Assembly: GCF_030272615.1 (NCBI RefSeq)
Contig: NC_081405.1
Location: 22,957,772-23,021,771, forward strand
Direction of reading: 5' to 3'
Length of the DNA stretch: 64,000 nucleotides
DNA from: Cryptomeria japonica
Taxonomy: Eukaryota; Streptophyta; Pinopsida; Cupressales; Cupressaceae
Shown: piece after piece, positions 10,706 to 21,955 of the stretch
How the letters are laid out: the number at the start of each line of letters is the position of its first letter
Position numbering within the stretch: position 1 is the first letter of the stretch
Position numbers and translations under genes: made by a program
The notes under the pieces: generated by a model
The model's input: the letters and a program-made list of their open reading frames with translations, nothing else
Told to the model about the DNA's origin: nothing
Databases searched by the model: none

Positions 10706-12180
10706 TCAAGTATCCAAAGTTCTCCTCAAATTTTGGATATCATAAGAAGTGTGATCATCATGTGAAGAATCATCATATGTGAAATTATCCTCATCAACAA
10801 AATCTGAAAAGGAGTATAACCGAGATGCATGATCAACCACCCCAGTCACAATGATAGCTCTAGTCTCCAAGTCTCTAATGAAAGCTGACTCAGGTGTGAA
10901 CTCCATAATTCTCTTAGTTGCGCCATGTGTGATTTGATAGATGGAAAGAAGATTGTTTATCAAATGGGATACACACAACACATCATTGAAGGAGTTATCC
11001 CCAATGACAATAGACCCTTTCCCAATCACATCCATGTGTGTATGATTGCCCATCAAAATTTGTCTCATGGTGCAAGGCTCAAATGAAGAGAACATAGATT
11101 GCAAAGATGCCATATGATGAGAAGCCCCTGAATCTAGAAGCCATCTCCCTGAATCATGACTTGTAGTAGCACAAAGAGATTTTCCTTTTCTTGTCCCAAA
11201 AGAGTGAGTCTTCCCACTTGTGGAAGCCATGAATGCTTTCCCTTTCCCCTTTGATTGTGAGGAAGTGGAAGTTGATGAATCATCCTTCTTGTAGGCATTA
11301 GGCAAATCGATGTTGTGCTTTTTGAGGATGTGTGAGAGCTCATCAATCTTCTTAGAATGGCAACGATGCTCCTCATGACCAAACTTTTTACAATAGTCAC
11401 AAGTAGGTCTCTCCCTCTTTGGTGAATTGTCTCTCTTGGAAGAGGGCGAATCCCCTTGTTGTGGAGAAGATGGTGCTTTGTCCTTAGGCTTTGATTGCCA
11501 TTTCTTCTTGTTTGAGATGTCATTTCCTTGATTTCCTTTGTTCGCTTGATTTACCACTAATGCTTGAGACTTGGAAGCCTTAATAATGCCCATTCTTATC
11601 AACTTAGTTTGTTCCATCATTAACATTTTGGCAAAAGCATCAAATGTAGGCATTGTGTAACTTGAACCCATTGTCATCCTATGGGTTTGGAAACTAGAAA
11701 CAAATGTTGCATATTCTTGTGGAAGCTTTCCCGTCAAATTGAAGATCAATTGAGTATCCTTCTTATCAATGCCACAATCCTTGAGTTGTGCCCTCAACTC
11801 TTTTGCCTTAGTGACATAATCTTGTATAGTATCAAAGTTCTTGGGATGTAACATGGTGAGATCACTATCAATCTAATATCCCCTAATCTCTTCAACTTGA
11901 CCATACAAGTCTTGAAAATTTTGCCAAGCATCCTTGATCAGGGTACATTTCTCAATATAAAAAATGAGATCCTTTGATACATACTTTCTTAAGATACCAA
12001 TTGCCAAGATATTTTTAGTGAGCCAATCCAAGTGACCAACAAGATCAACCTTAGGATTAGCGGGAGCAACAATAGTTCCATCAATATAATGAGTTAGTCC
12101 TTTTCCATAAGTTTAGTCCATGCATCAATTTTCCAAGTAGCATAATTATGAGGAGTTAAGAGAGGAAACTTAGGTAGTGC
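10706..12180 (-). CDS. Copia Gag-protease polyprotein of non-autonomous element (5' part frameshifted)
   Basis: The main open frame (11854-10706, 382 aa) holds the Gag C-terminal part (CGIDKKDTQLIFNLTGKLP), a Lys/Ser-rich linker, a CCHC zinc knuckle CDYCKKFGHEEHRC (about residues 153-166) and a retropepsin with the active site WLLDSGASHHM (about residues 239-249). The Asp-Ser-Gly triad is intact. Gag would form the particle and the protease would mature it. Upstream, 11855-12180 encodes the Gag N-terminus (LLTPHNYATWKID) with stops and frameshifts, so the true start at about 12180 is broken. The protease ends in a Ser/Asp-rich tail and no integrase follows. Confidence 0.8.
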
Positions 12181-13718
12181 ATGTACAATAGGCCACTTGC
12201 AAACAATGGCAAGGTGGACTTCTGATTTTGCTTTACAACTACCCCAATAGGCTAAGAACTACAATGCAAAAGACCAACAAGATAGATCTATGCAATACAA
12301 GTGCCAAATTTGTCAAAAAAAGACCATATGATGAAAGTACTGTTTCTACCCAAAATCACTGCAAACTAATAGCATATTATGAGAGTAGATGAGACATTAT
12401 GCACTTTAAAAAAAACAACACCTGAAAAGGAGTTCGTATGAGCCCAAACGAAGTCCTGGAAGTTGCAGAAATGAGGATTGGACAGGTACAGTCACCAAAA
12501 ACTGAGATTTCTGAAAAATCTGTCCATCAAAATCAGAAAATAATGCCACCATGAGAAAGTACACGAAATTCTAGCCCATTTCAAAAAAAAAATTGCACCA
12601 AAAAAGGAGCAAAAATGAGCAAGATATGGCCATTTGAAGTTGAACTGCAAAATAAAAAATCTCAACAAGAAGGGGCCTGCTAATTTTTCTAAAAAATGAT
12701 GACGTCAGCAAAACACGAGGTTAAATTTGACGGCCATCTAGCCGTCGTAAAAACTTCACCTCCCTACTGACTAGGCATTCATATTGTATAGACTAGTGAC
12801 GTGGCGCATTCAGAAAATGTCAAGTGTCGTATGACAATGACGTGGCATTTGCGGTCAGTTGACTATAGAGATCCACGTGGCGTGATGATGTGGTAGCCAA
12901 CTATGCTGCTAACTATGTAGGTCGATGTCGTGGTGGGAGAATCCATGGCAGGGTGGTCCACATGGCGGTTGAAGTGGCGGAGGGGCCGACAGTCGTGTAA
13001 CATGGCAAAGGCTGTGGGGTTTGCTGGGAAGGAAGTCGGTCGATAGAAAGGAAGTCGGAGCTGACAGGGAGGTGAGAGATGGGAGTGACTGCACGGGCCG
13101 GTCAGTAGGGGGCCCACAATGCGGAAAAGTAGACGTCAGTGGGTGGCCACAACACGATGGTTGCTCGGAGGTCGAGAGTTCAGGTATTGAAGATGGAGTT
13201 GAGCGGTCGCCGAGGAAGTGCAAGAGCCGACAAGAAGGACACTGAAGGCCTGGGTGTGTATGAGGGGCGGCGGCCCCAAATAATTCTGTGTGCCCTACAG
13301 TAAAATGATAGAGGCAGGCTATGGTACAACCTGCAGAGTACGACGATCGGCAGTGGGGAGGAACCCCCGTAAAATAATATTTTATTTTATTTTTCGATTT
13401 TTAATTTTATTTTCTTAAAAAATTTTCAATAAATTTTTGCGAAATGTTAAATGATTTTTTTTTTTTAAAACAAATCACTTACACCTTTTTTTTTCAAAAA
13501 TTCGTATCGTATCGCCTAAATTGGGCAAAAATTTTCTTCCAAGCCCGAAATTTGATTTTCACGAAAATAGATCGAATTTATACTCAAAATTCATGGAAAC
13601 GGCCACCCGGATGCAATGGCGAGGTTAGATCTGGTCTAGGAGGGCCTCCAAAAGATGTTACTCCTCAGATCTGCCTCTTGACACCGCAATAATGCCTCTC
13701 AAAGATGAATCATTGACG
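12181..13718. other. Leader of the non-autonomous copia
   Basis: About 1.5 kb between primer site and gag. The part at 12720-13270 is GC-rich, with several open frames on both strands that lack recognisable domains. The part at 13370-13520 is T-rich. No gene is supported. Leaders this long are known in non-autonomous retroelements. Confidence 0.55.
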
Positions 13719-13738
13719 CTCTAATGGCTCTGATACCA
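13719..13738 (-). promoter_or_regulatory. Primer-binding site (initiator Met tRNA type)
   Basis: The minus strand reads TGGTATCAGAGCCATTAGAG directly inside the 5' LTR, the standard copia primer site. Confidence 0.88.
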
Positions 13739-14216
13739 TGTGAGATTTCGCCAAGATTAAGAGCTCAATGAAAAGTACAAAATAGAGAGACAAAATATAG
13801 GACAAGAATAAATTGTATTTTGATGAATAGATAAATGATCAAAAGACCAATAGTTGTTGCATACAATGAATATGAGCCTGCATATATAGGCAAGGCGATA
13901 TGGATATGTGAGCACACAAACATGACATCTGGATCAATAAGAAACAAGGGTAGGTAGGAAATAGGTGTGGTAGGTAGGAGAAACAATAAAATATTCCACA
14001 TGAGGTGGATCACCCACCGAAGGTGGAATTATCACTCCACAATAAGTGGATATGATAGAGCAGTAACAAGATCACACCATAAAAGGTGGAAATTCTCTTA
14101 CACACACTATCCCAATGTGGCACAGACACCCAAGTGTCTCATACCCAAACTAATATGATATGCATGAACCTAAGTAAACTTAAGTAAGGTGTAATAATAT
14201 CCAAGATAAATAAATA
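13739..14216 (-). repeat. 5' LTR of the non-autonomous copia
   Basis: Near-identical to 9203-9676 over most of its length. The outer end lacks the terminal TTACACCA and runs directly into satellite, so the last 10-15 bp are lost or altered. Confidence 0.85.
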
Positions 14217-15012
14217 ATAGGTCATACTAAAGGGTCTTATATCATAATAGGTCCTACTATATCATAATCGATCCTACTATGTCATAATTGATCCTATTAT
14301 GTCATAATCGGTCCTATTATGTCATAATTGGTCATATTACATGTCATAATAGGTCCTACTAAGGGGTCTCATGTCATAATAGGTTCTATGAAGGGGTATA
14401 ATGTCATAACATGTCCTCTTAAGGGGTTTTATGACATAATAGGTCCTATTATGTCATAATATAGGTCCTATTATGACATAATTATCCTTAATAGGTCCTA
14501 CTAAGGGGTATGATGTCATAATAGGTAATCTTAAGGGGTCTTATGACATAATAGGACCCATGATGACATAATAGGACCTATTATGGCACAATAGGACCTA
14601 TTATGACACAATAGGACCTATTATTACACAATAGGTCCTATTATGTCATCATGGGTCCTATTATGTCATCATATCTTCTATTATGTGATAATCGATCCTA
14701 TTGTGTCATAATATGTCATATTGTGTCATAATAGGCCCTATTATGACATAATACCCCTTACCAGGTCCTACTAAGGGGCATAATGTCATGATAGGTCCTC
14801 TTAAGGGGTCTTGTGTCATAATAGGACCTATTATGACATGACAAGTCCTCTTAAGGGGTCTTATGACATGACAAAACCTATTATGACATGATAGGTCGTA
14901 TTATGTCATAAGACCCCTTAAGATGACCTATTATGAAATTATACCCTTTATTAGGGCTTGTTAAGTAGTATTGTGTCATAATAGGACTGATTATCACGTA
15001 ATAGGACCTATT

Positions 15013-15140
15013 TGACTCTTTTCATCCCAATGATGGATCATAGAGTGTGATCCGAAACGTCGATGCAAAAATCTTATACACAATTAAATCCAGAAACTGC
15101 ACTCTTGTTTATATGATGGATTGTGAAAATCTCTTATAAT
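15013..15140 (+). mobile_element. Short insert in satellite with hammerhead-like fold (possible Penelope-like remnant)
   Basis: About 128 bp of non-satellite sequence interrupts the array. It includes a compact hammerhead-like motif and ends in sequence unlike the array. Penelope-like retroelements carry hammerhead motifs of this minimal form and are known in conifers, which makes a truncated copy plausible. No protein remains, so the assignment is inference from the RNA fold only. Confidence 0.4.
15023..15065 (+). ncRNA. Degenerate hammerhead ribozyme-like motif
   Basis: Stem I is CATC (15023-15026) with GATG (15062-15065), extendable through TTTT/AAAA with one bulge. The next seven bases are CCAATGA, against the catalytic CTGATGA. 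Stem II is GGATCA (15035-15040) with TGATCC (15048-15053) and a 7-nt loop. GAAA follows directly (15054-15057), then CGTC, which gives the very short self-complementary stem III (ACGT) and the GTC cleavage triplet. Two core positions are changed and one T is unpaired before stem II, so activity is doubtful. Confidence 0.5.
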
Positions 15141-16389
15141 TGATGATAGGTCCTCTTAAGGGGTCTTATGACATAATAGGACCTATTATGTTAAGAGGAC
15201 CTATCATGTCATAATAGGATCTATTATGACATAATAGATCCTATTATGTCATAATAGGATCTATTATGTCATAATAGATCCTATTATGACATAATAGGAT
15301 CTATTATGTCATAATAGATCCTATTATGACATGATAGGTCCTATTATGTCATGATAGGTCCTATTATGTCATAATAGGTCCTATTATGACATAATGCCTC
15401 TTAACAAGTCCTACTTAGGGGTATAATGTCATAATAGGTCCTCTTAAGGGGTCTTATGACATAATAGGTCTTCTTAAGGGGTCTTATGACATAATAGGGC
15501 CTATTATGACATAATCGGTCCTATTATGTCATAATACCCCTTAATAGGTCCTACTAAGGGGTATAATGTCATAATAGGTCCTCTTAAGGCGTCTCGGTCC
15601 TATTATGTCATAGTAGGTCTAAGGGGTCTTATGTCATAATAGGTCCTACTAAGGGGTATAATGTCATAATAGGTCCTCTTAAGGGATCTTACGACATAAT
15701 AGGACCTATTATGACATAATAGGTCATCTTAAGGGGTCTTATGTCATAGTTGTCAAGTACTAAGAGGTATTATGTTATAATAGATCATTTTAAGGCTTGT
15801 CTTATGTCATAATAGGTCCTATTGCATTATCTTATGTGATAATAGGTCTCATTGGGTCATAATACCTCTAAGTAGACCTATTAAGACATAATACCCCTTA
15901 ACATGTCCTACCAAGGGGTATAATGTCATAATAGGTCCTACTAAGGGTCCATCTTATATTGAATAAGATGTCTTAAGGGGACCTAGGATGTACTAAGGGG
16001 TCGTATGATCTGTCTTAATAGGTCATAGGATGTACTAAGGGGTCCTAGGATGTACTAAGATGTCCTAAGGGGTGGTATGAAGTCTTAAGATGTACTACTT
16101 GGGGTCCTAGGTATATTAAGGGGTCAAAAGATGTCCTAGGATGTACTAAAGGGTTGTATGAGTCTTAATAGCTCCTAGGATGTACTAAGGGGTCGTATGA
16201 TGTCTTAAGAGGTCCAAGGATGTACTAAGGAGTCATAGGTGTCTTAAGGGATCAAAAGATGTCCTAGCATGTACTAAGGGGTCCTATAATGTCTTAATAG
16301 GTCCTAGGATATACTAAGGGGTCGTAAGTGTCTTAAGGGGCCCTAGGTGTCTTAAGAGGTCCTAGGATGTACTAAGGGGTCCTAAGATA

Positions 16390-17996
16390 GAATTTTAACA
16401 TCTAACTATATAGGTATAACATTTATACATAATATTGAAAACATCTAGAACATATATAAGATTTAAACCTATCAAAAAGAAATTTAAACATTTAAACATC
16501 TAACTAGGTAGGTAGGGAGAGAGAGATAGAGAGGTATATGTAGATAAATAGAGGTGGGGAGGGAGTGAGGAGAGGTCCATAGAGAGAGAGGAGACAAAGA
16601 GTAGAGAGTTAACGATGTGAAAGAGAGGTAAAGAGATAGATCTATATTTTGGGAGATATATATAGATTTTGGGAGATAGAGGAGAGAGATAAGAGATGTA
16701 GAGAGGGGATAAAGGAAGAGTGATATGGAGAGAGATAGGTCTAGAGCTTGAGGGAGATAAAGAGAGTGATATAGAGAGACCGAGAAAATACTGATAGGAG
16801 CCTATTGATTGCTGGAATTTGAATGTCTAAAAATTTATATCTTCTAAAATTTAGAATTTGCATTATAACTCCTAGAGATCTAAAACCACTCTCAAACATC
16901 CTACCAATATATACATGAAATATAACTTATCTTTTTCCTTTCTTATACTTAAATGTTATATTTCATGTATATATAGGTTTTTTTTAATAAATTTAAAAAA
17001 AGAAGAAGAAAGAAACGAGATCCCATTTAAGGAACGAGATCTCGTTTACTTTTAAAACGAGATCTCGTTTGCTAAATGTATTTTTAAAAACAGAACGGGA
17101 TCCCATTTGTAAAAAAAATTAAATTTTGGACCGGTTTCTCCTTCGGGTTTTGGTTTGGGAAATGGCTTGAAGTGCTGACCCTTTGGCTTGGACCTGGTTT
17201 GACCTGCAACTTGAAGGCCAAATCAATCTCCATACAAAATAATGACTTCAAAAATATATTTGAACACCCAATTTTCAGAATTTTTCTAAACAATGAAAAC
17301 ACATTACAGTAGAGGGTGTCTAGATTCCAAATATGTATTTTTTTTAAAAACTAGATAAATTTTTTTATTTTTAAATTAATTTCTAATGAAAGAGGTCCAT
17401 AAACTTGAAATAATAGGGTTTTTTACTTTTTAATAACTTTTTTGTCTTTAGGTTTGTTGAAATATATATATAGTTAAAAAAAAAAGTTAAAAAAGAGACA
17501 ATTCTATATAGTTAAAAAAAAGAGTTAAGTTTAGGTCAAATAATGTTTGTCATACACAAGGGTTTTTCAAAACAACAATTATTCCCAATAAAAAATTAAC
17601 AAAAAAAAACAATGTAGAAAAAAATTACAAAAAAAATATCCTCATAAAAGTTGAGTGAGTTAAAAATCATTTCCCAAAAGGATTCAGAAAAATACTTTCA
17701 TTTAGATCAAATTATTCTTGTCGTACACGGGCATGGTATGGTCTTGAAAAAGTGACTCTTAAACTATAGGTTTTAGTAATGCCTATTCAAACTTAATTTT
17801 TAAGACCTGGGTATTAAAATAAACTACATATTTGGAAACTAGACTTCTAGCACTACATTTTCTAATCCTAACTTTTTTCAAGATTAATTATTTAAGTGCT
17901 TTAAATTTTTAGGTCAAATAGGATGAATTCTAAAAAACAGGGAAAACACTTCCACTTTTTGGTCAAAAAGTGAACTCAACTTCTTGCAAGCACCCC
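16390..17996 (-). repeat. Right inverted arm of the foldback-like element
   Basis: Inverted counterpart of 7652-9060: GA-rich tract (16505-16780), the block with AGAATTTGCATTATAACTCCTA (about 16852-16873), TACATGAAATATAAC (about 16912) with its own inverted copy 50 bp on, and GAGATCTC palindromes (17030-17110). An additional ~800 bp (17130-17940) has no counterpart on the left, so the left arm is deleted relative to the right. No gene is supported. Confidence 0.65.
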
Positions 17997-18156
17997 ATAG
18001 TAAATGCACCTCCTCATAGAATGATGAAACCTCAATATCTATTTTCTTAAGTAAACATGCTTTATTAACCTAAGAAAGCTTAATTAAAGTGTAGGAAAAA
18101 CCTAAGAAAATGAAAAATAATAAACCCAAATAGGAAAATAAAAACCTACACTAACA
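17997..18156 (-). repeat. Copia-1 5' LTR, part 2
   Basis: The remaining part of the LTR started at 7387. On the minus strand it begins TGTTAGTGTAGG at 18156. See part 1. Confidence 0.6.
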
Positions 18157-18353
18157 GGAACATGAGTTTATTTTATGCATTTTGATTTATATTTATCACC
18201 TCTTCATGTTCACCTCTTGAAAATGCAATTACAAATAGCCATAAAGTACAAATAATTAATATTCTTCTCACATGTCCTAGGGAACACTTTCCAAAGAACG
18301 TGGAGATGTATGAATGGCATAGGATTTCAAGGTTAATGTCACCTTATCTTGAC
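18157..18353 (-). repeat. Copia-2 3' LTR fragment
   Basis: About 200 bp matching 56700-56885, the LTR of copia-6. Shared words include CCTCTTGAAAATG, ACAAATAGCCATAAAGT and CATGTCCTAGGGAACACTTT. A purine-rich AAGTGGGAGAA (minus strand) next to 18354 fits a polypurine tract. Copia-1 inserted in this LTR, and the rest lies left of the window. Confidence 0.65.
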
Positions 18354-19194
18354 ATTCTCCCACTTGACATTATGCATTGCAATTACATCCAAGAGATACA
18401 TAAAATAAAATCAAGTATAATTATCAAGGCCAATGCTTTCCTACACCAAGAGAACTTCTTTGTGGTCACTAACTTTGTAAGAGAATATGCAACATTATCC
18501 AAAGTGTGAGCTTTCTCTATCAAGACCTTACCATTATTAACCATTTCTCACATAAAGCGATAATGAAAATCAACATGTTTAGTACGAGCATGATACATAG
18601 GATTATTCACTAAATATATAGCACTCTAACTATCACATTTGATCCTCATAGTCCTATGATCAAAACCAATGCCAATACCAAGTCTTTATAACCATACTAC
18701 CTCATTAGAAGCATGAGTAGGATCCATATACTCTTTTTTAGTGGTGGACAAAGCAACTGTAGGCTAGCTATTACTCATCCAACTCACTGCTCCTCCATAC
18801 AAAGTAAATACATAGCCACTAGTGGACCTTTGAATCTCCAAGTCTCTTGCCCAATCAACATCACCAAATCCCTATATGTCCAATGACTTAGGCACATCAT
18901 TAGTACCATGATAAACCAAATAGTAATTAGAATTACCTTGCAAATATCTAAACACCTACTAAACAAAATTCCAATGCTCTTTACCAGGATTAGACATAAA
19001 CCTGCTCAAAACTCCCATCGCTTCGACTATATCTAGTTTAGTGCAAACCATTGCATACATCAAACTCCCAGTGACACTAGCATAAGGAAACTTAAACATA
19101 TCGTCATAATCATCATCAAAACTCAAACACGTCTAAACTCAACTTAATACCAACTAAAAAAGGAATAGTAACTGGCTTACAATCATTCTTATTA
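18354..19194 (-). pseudogene. Copia-2 RNase H and RT C-terminal part
   Basis: The minus strand encodes a degenerate copia RNase H with several stops and frameshifts. Recognisable pieces include MYHARTKHVDFHYRFM near 18560-18600 and the RT-to-RNase H linker around 19000-19100. Its 5' continuation resumes at 25399 beyond copia-3. Confidence 0.7.
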
Positions 19195-19542
19195 AACCAA
19201 AACAATATGAACTTATCCTCATACAATGATCACACGTGTCTCCATCGTGACCACTCATCAGATAATAAACCAACAAACTTGATTGGTTAGGGTTTAACAA
19301 CTGATAGGGTTTATCGGTTACATTACATAGAAAGGTTTAACCCTTTACATTGGTTTACCGGTTCAACTCACAAACTTAACATACCAGTTTACAACATCAT
19401 CCACAAAGCTCTTCCTACCGGTTACAAGACAATATCAATAACAACACCAATATCGGCAATATCATAAATACCATTATCAGTTCAATTGACATCAATGACA
19501 ACATGACATATCATTAATGCAATCTTCATGCAAATGCCAACA
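19195..19542 (-). repeat. Copia-3 3' LTR, truncated
   Basis: Begins TGTTGGCATTTGCATG on the minus strand and matches the 25060-25398 end of the 5' LTR. The remaining ~1 kb is missing. Confidence 0.85.
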
Positions 19543-19969
19543 ATCTCCCCCTTTGGCATTGATGGCAATACAAATATTAACGCCTCTGATTGCTGTTGTG
19601 ATTGGTGAATTGGAATCCTTGTTTACATTACCAAGTATTCACCATGCTCTGTCTATCTTCAGTCTATCGCTGGTTTCCCTTTGCCAGTAACATAATTCTT
19701 CTCTCCAATCACATAATTCTTCTCCCCCTTTAACGACAATGCCAAATTGAAAGTTAAAAATTTGCATCAACAACATACTACAACTTGATGCTCCCCTTAT
19801 GGAATACACCCACTTCTTCATCAATCCATGTAAAATTCTACAAGCAATTCAGGGACTGATGCAATCAATATCATGCTCAACTAACTTCATGAGGAGGGAC
19901 AACCCCCAACTGACTTCTAAGATACTCAAAAGTAGTCTTAGGCAGAGGTTTGGTAAAGATATCTGCAAG
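19543..19969. other. Copia-3 3' untranslated region with polypurine tract
   Basis: The minus strand reads CCAAAGGGGGAGAT next to the 3' LTR (polypurine tract). The rest, up to the RNase H stop, carries no supported gene. Confidence 0.6.
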
Positions 19970-20770
19970 CTACTCCTGGGTAGAAACATGCTCTAAGATA
20001 ACATCTTTACTATGAACTTTTTCCCTCAAAAAGTGATACTTCAATTCAATGTGCTTGGTGCGAGCGTGCAAAATGGGATTCTTAGAAATATTTATGGCAC
20101 TTGTATTATCACATAAAATATTTATAGGTTTTGAGATCTTCATCTTAAAACCTTCCAAAATGTGCGTCATCCAAATAGCTTGTGTGCAATTCATATAAGC
20201 TGCAACATACTCAGCTTCAACAGTAGATTGTGAAGTACAACTCTGCTTCTTACTACTCCATGAAACTAGCCTTCCTCCTAGAAAGAATGCTCCATCGGTA
20301 ATAGTTTTTTGGTCATCAACATTTCCTGCCCAATCAACATCTGTGTATGCCTTCAAATCAAAGTTTCCTCCATATGGATATGATAATCCATAGTCAACAG
20401 TACCTTTCAGATACCTAAAAATTCTCTTGGTTGCAATCAAGTGTTCTTCCTTTGGATTCTTCTGAAGTCTTGCAACTATACCAACCACATGGGCAATATC
20501 TGGTTTGTTGTGAACAACATAGTGTAATTTGCCAATCATTGACTTGTATTCCTTTTCATCAACAAACTTATATTCATCCTCTTTGGACAACTTACAACCT
20601 CTATCCATTGGTGTTCCAACTGGTTTACGACTACGCATGCCAAAAGTCTTCAAAATCTCTTTCACATACTTATATTGAGTAATGAAAATACCATTCTTCA
20701 TTTGATGTATTTGCAAGCCTATGAATTTTTTTATTTCTCCTACTAAAGACATTTCGAACTCATTTTTCAT
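19970..20770 (-). pseudogene. Copia-3 RT C-terminus and RNase H
   Basis: A 266-residue open frame covers the RT thumb/connection (VGEIKKFIGLQIHQMKNGIFITQ) and RNase H: AYTDVDWAGNVDD with the catalytic Asp, SWSSKKQSCTSQSTVEAEYVAA with the catalytic Glu, and ILCDNTSAINISKNPILHARTKHIEL. RNase H would degrade the RNA strand during reverse transcription. The RT palm just upstream (VFVDDIIF at about 20805-20830) is separated by an in-frame stop, so the enzyme as a whole is broken. Confidence 0.88.
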
Positions 20771-21955
20771 TTCATCTGCAAAACTATTGCTAACGACATC
20801 ATTACCTCAAAAAATAATATCATCAACAAATACTTCACTGACTAGTATTTCATCTCCTTCAGACTTGACATAGATATTACTATCATCACTAGTTCTTGCA
20901 AACCCTATCTTCATTAGATGTGTATGAAGCCGTTCATACCATGCTCTGGGTGCTTGCTTCAATCAATACAAAGCTTTATGCAATATTCATACCATGTTTA
21001 TCTCATCAGTCAATGGATAACCATCTGACTGCTCTATGTATACCTCTTCTTCCAATATCCCATTCAAAAATGTAGACTTAACATCCATTTGGTATACCTT
21101 GAACTTCTTATGGGCTGCAAATGGAAGTAAAGTTCTGACACCTTCCAGTCTTGCTACTGGTGCAAAAGTTTCGCCATAATCTTCACCTTCTTCTTGAGCA
21201 TAACCCTTGCAAACTAATCTTTCCTTGTTGCTAACTACAACACCATCTTCATTTAACTTGTTTCTAAATACCCATTTAGTACCTATAACATTCTTGTTTA
21301 CCGGTCGAGGTACCAGGGTCCAAGTGTTGTTCTTCTCAATTTGATCCAATTCCTCCTCCATAGCTTTAACCCAATAATCAACACTAAATGCCTCCTTAGC
21401 ACTTCTAGGTTCAATGGTGGAGATCATGCAAGAGTTCTCTCTTATTTTCCTTCTAGTTAGTACTCTAGGATCCTTATCCCCAATAATCTGCTCAAGACTG
21501 TGGTTCAGTCTCACATACCTAGGAATAACATGATCATTCTCTTCAGGTTTAGCTTCTTCATTATCATCTTCTTCTGAATTTATTTGTACCGGTTGAACAA
21601 GTACATCAGGATTTGCTTTACGAGTTTCTGATTTAACAGTTTCAAGTTCCAAAAGCAAAATGCAAGGATCTTCATCATTTTTCTTTGAACTGGTTCCTTC
21701 TGAGACTTCAAGATAGTCATCTACATGAACATCATCACTCTCAACAATTCTCTGTGTCTGGTTGTTGAAGCATTTGTAGGCCTTACTCTTGGTGGAATAG
21801 CCAAGAAATATGCCTTCATCACTCTTAGCTTCAAACTTGCTAATATAATCACCTCTTTTAATAAAACATTTGCTACCAAATATTTTAAAATAACTAACAT
21901 TAGGTGATCTCCCATACCAATATTCATAAGGGGCCTTGTCCTTACCTCTTTTCAT
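20771..21955 (-). pseudogene. Copia-3 integrase C-terminus and RT N-terminus
   Basis: The 21955-20987 frame begins in the integrase C-terminal region ([20 protein letters not shown], then [15 protein letters not shown]), crosses an acidic linker and enters RT ([21 protein letters not shown], then [21 protein letters not shown], then [12 protein letters not shown]). In that last motif the usual Ala is Thr. The frame ends at 20987 and the following RT palm is in another frame with stops, including one next to VDDIIF. Confidence 0.85.

Larger units (their letters stand above)
9203..14216 (-). mobile_element. Non-autonomous gag-protease copia element
   Basis: A minus-strand LTR element of about 5 kb inserted in the satellite. 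From the 5' side: LTR (13739-14216), primer site TGGTATCAGAGCC, a 1.5-kb leader, gag plus protease (about 12180-10706), a reading frame of unknown function (10507-9905), polypurine tract and 3' LTR (9203-9676). Integrase, RT and RNase H are absent, and the unknown frame stands in their place. Replication would have needed enzymes in trans. The flanks (GGGTC left, about AGGTC right) agree at four of five bases. The outer end of the 5' LTR is truncated, so the right boundary is approximate. Confidence 0.8.
14217..16385. repeat. Palindromic tandem satellite (AATAGGTCCTATTATGTCAT family)
   Basis: About 2.2 kb of imperfect units built from two self-complementary words: TAATAGG(T/A)CCTATTA and TATTATG(A/T)CATAATA, plus a variant AAGGGGTCTTATGACATAA. 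Because each word is nearly its own reverse complement, the array can be read on either strand and can fold into many hairpins. From about 15950 the array changes to GGATGTACTAAGGGGTCCTA units. It is interrupted at 15013-15140. No coding potential. Confidence 0.88.
7652..17996. mobile_element. Giant inverted-repeat (foldback-like) element with satellite core
   Basis: The sequence from 7652 is repeated, inverted, from 17996 inward. Both ends carry GCAAGAAGTTGAGTYCACTT; then come GGGATCCCGTT-type palindromes, a block ACATGAAATATAACATTTAAG, a block around CTCTAGGAGTTATAATGCAAATTCTA, then CT-rich (left) or GA-rich (right) sequence. The left arm runs to about 9060 and the right from about 16390. 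Between them is a tandem satellite, interrupted by a copia insertion. It sits inside the copia-1 LTR, with a possible ATA flank on each side. I see no transposase, so the superfamily is unknown. Confidence 0.65.

Noticed and set aside
12863-13245. Overlapping open frames on both strands in GC-rich DNA
   Set aside because: High GC lowers stop frequency; frames overlap on both strands and none has a domain. Part of the non-autonomous copia leader.
7652-17996. Assignment of the inverted-repeat element to CACTA, Harbinger or Mutator
   Set aside because: Ends (GGGT/GGGGT) do not start CACTA, the possible ATA flank is not TTA/TAA, no 9-bp duplication was found and no transposase is present. Left unclassified.
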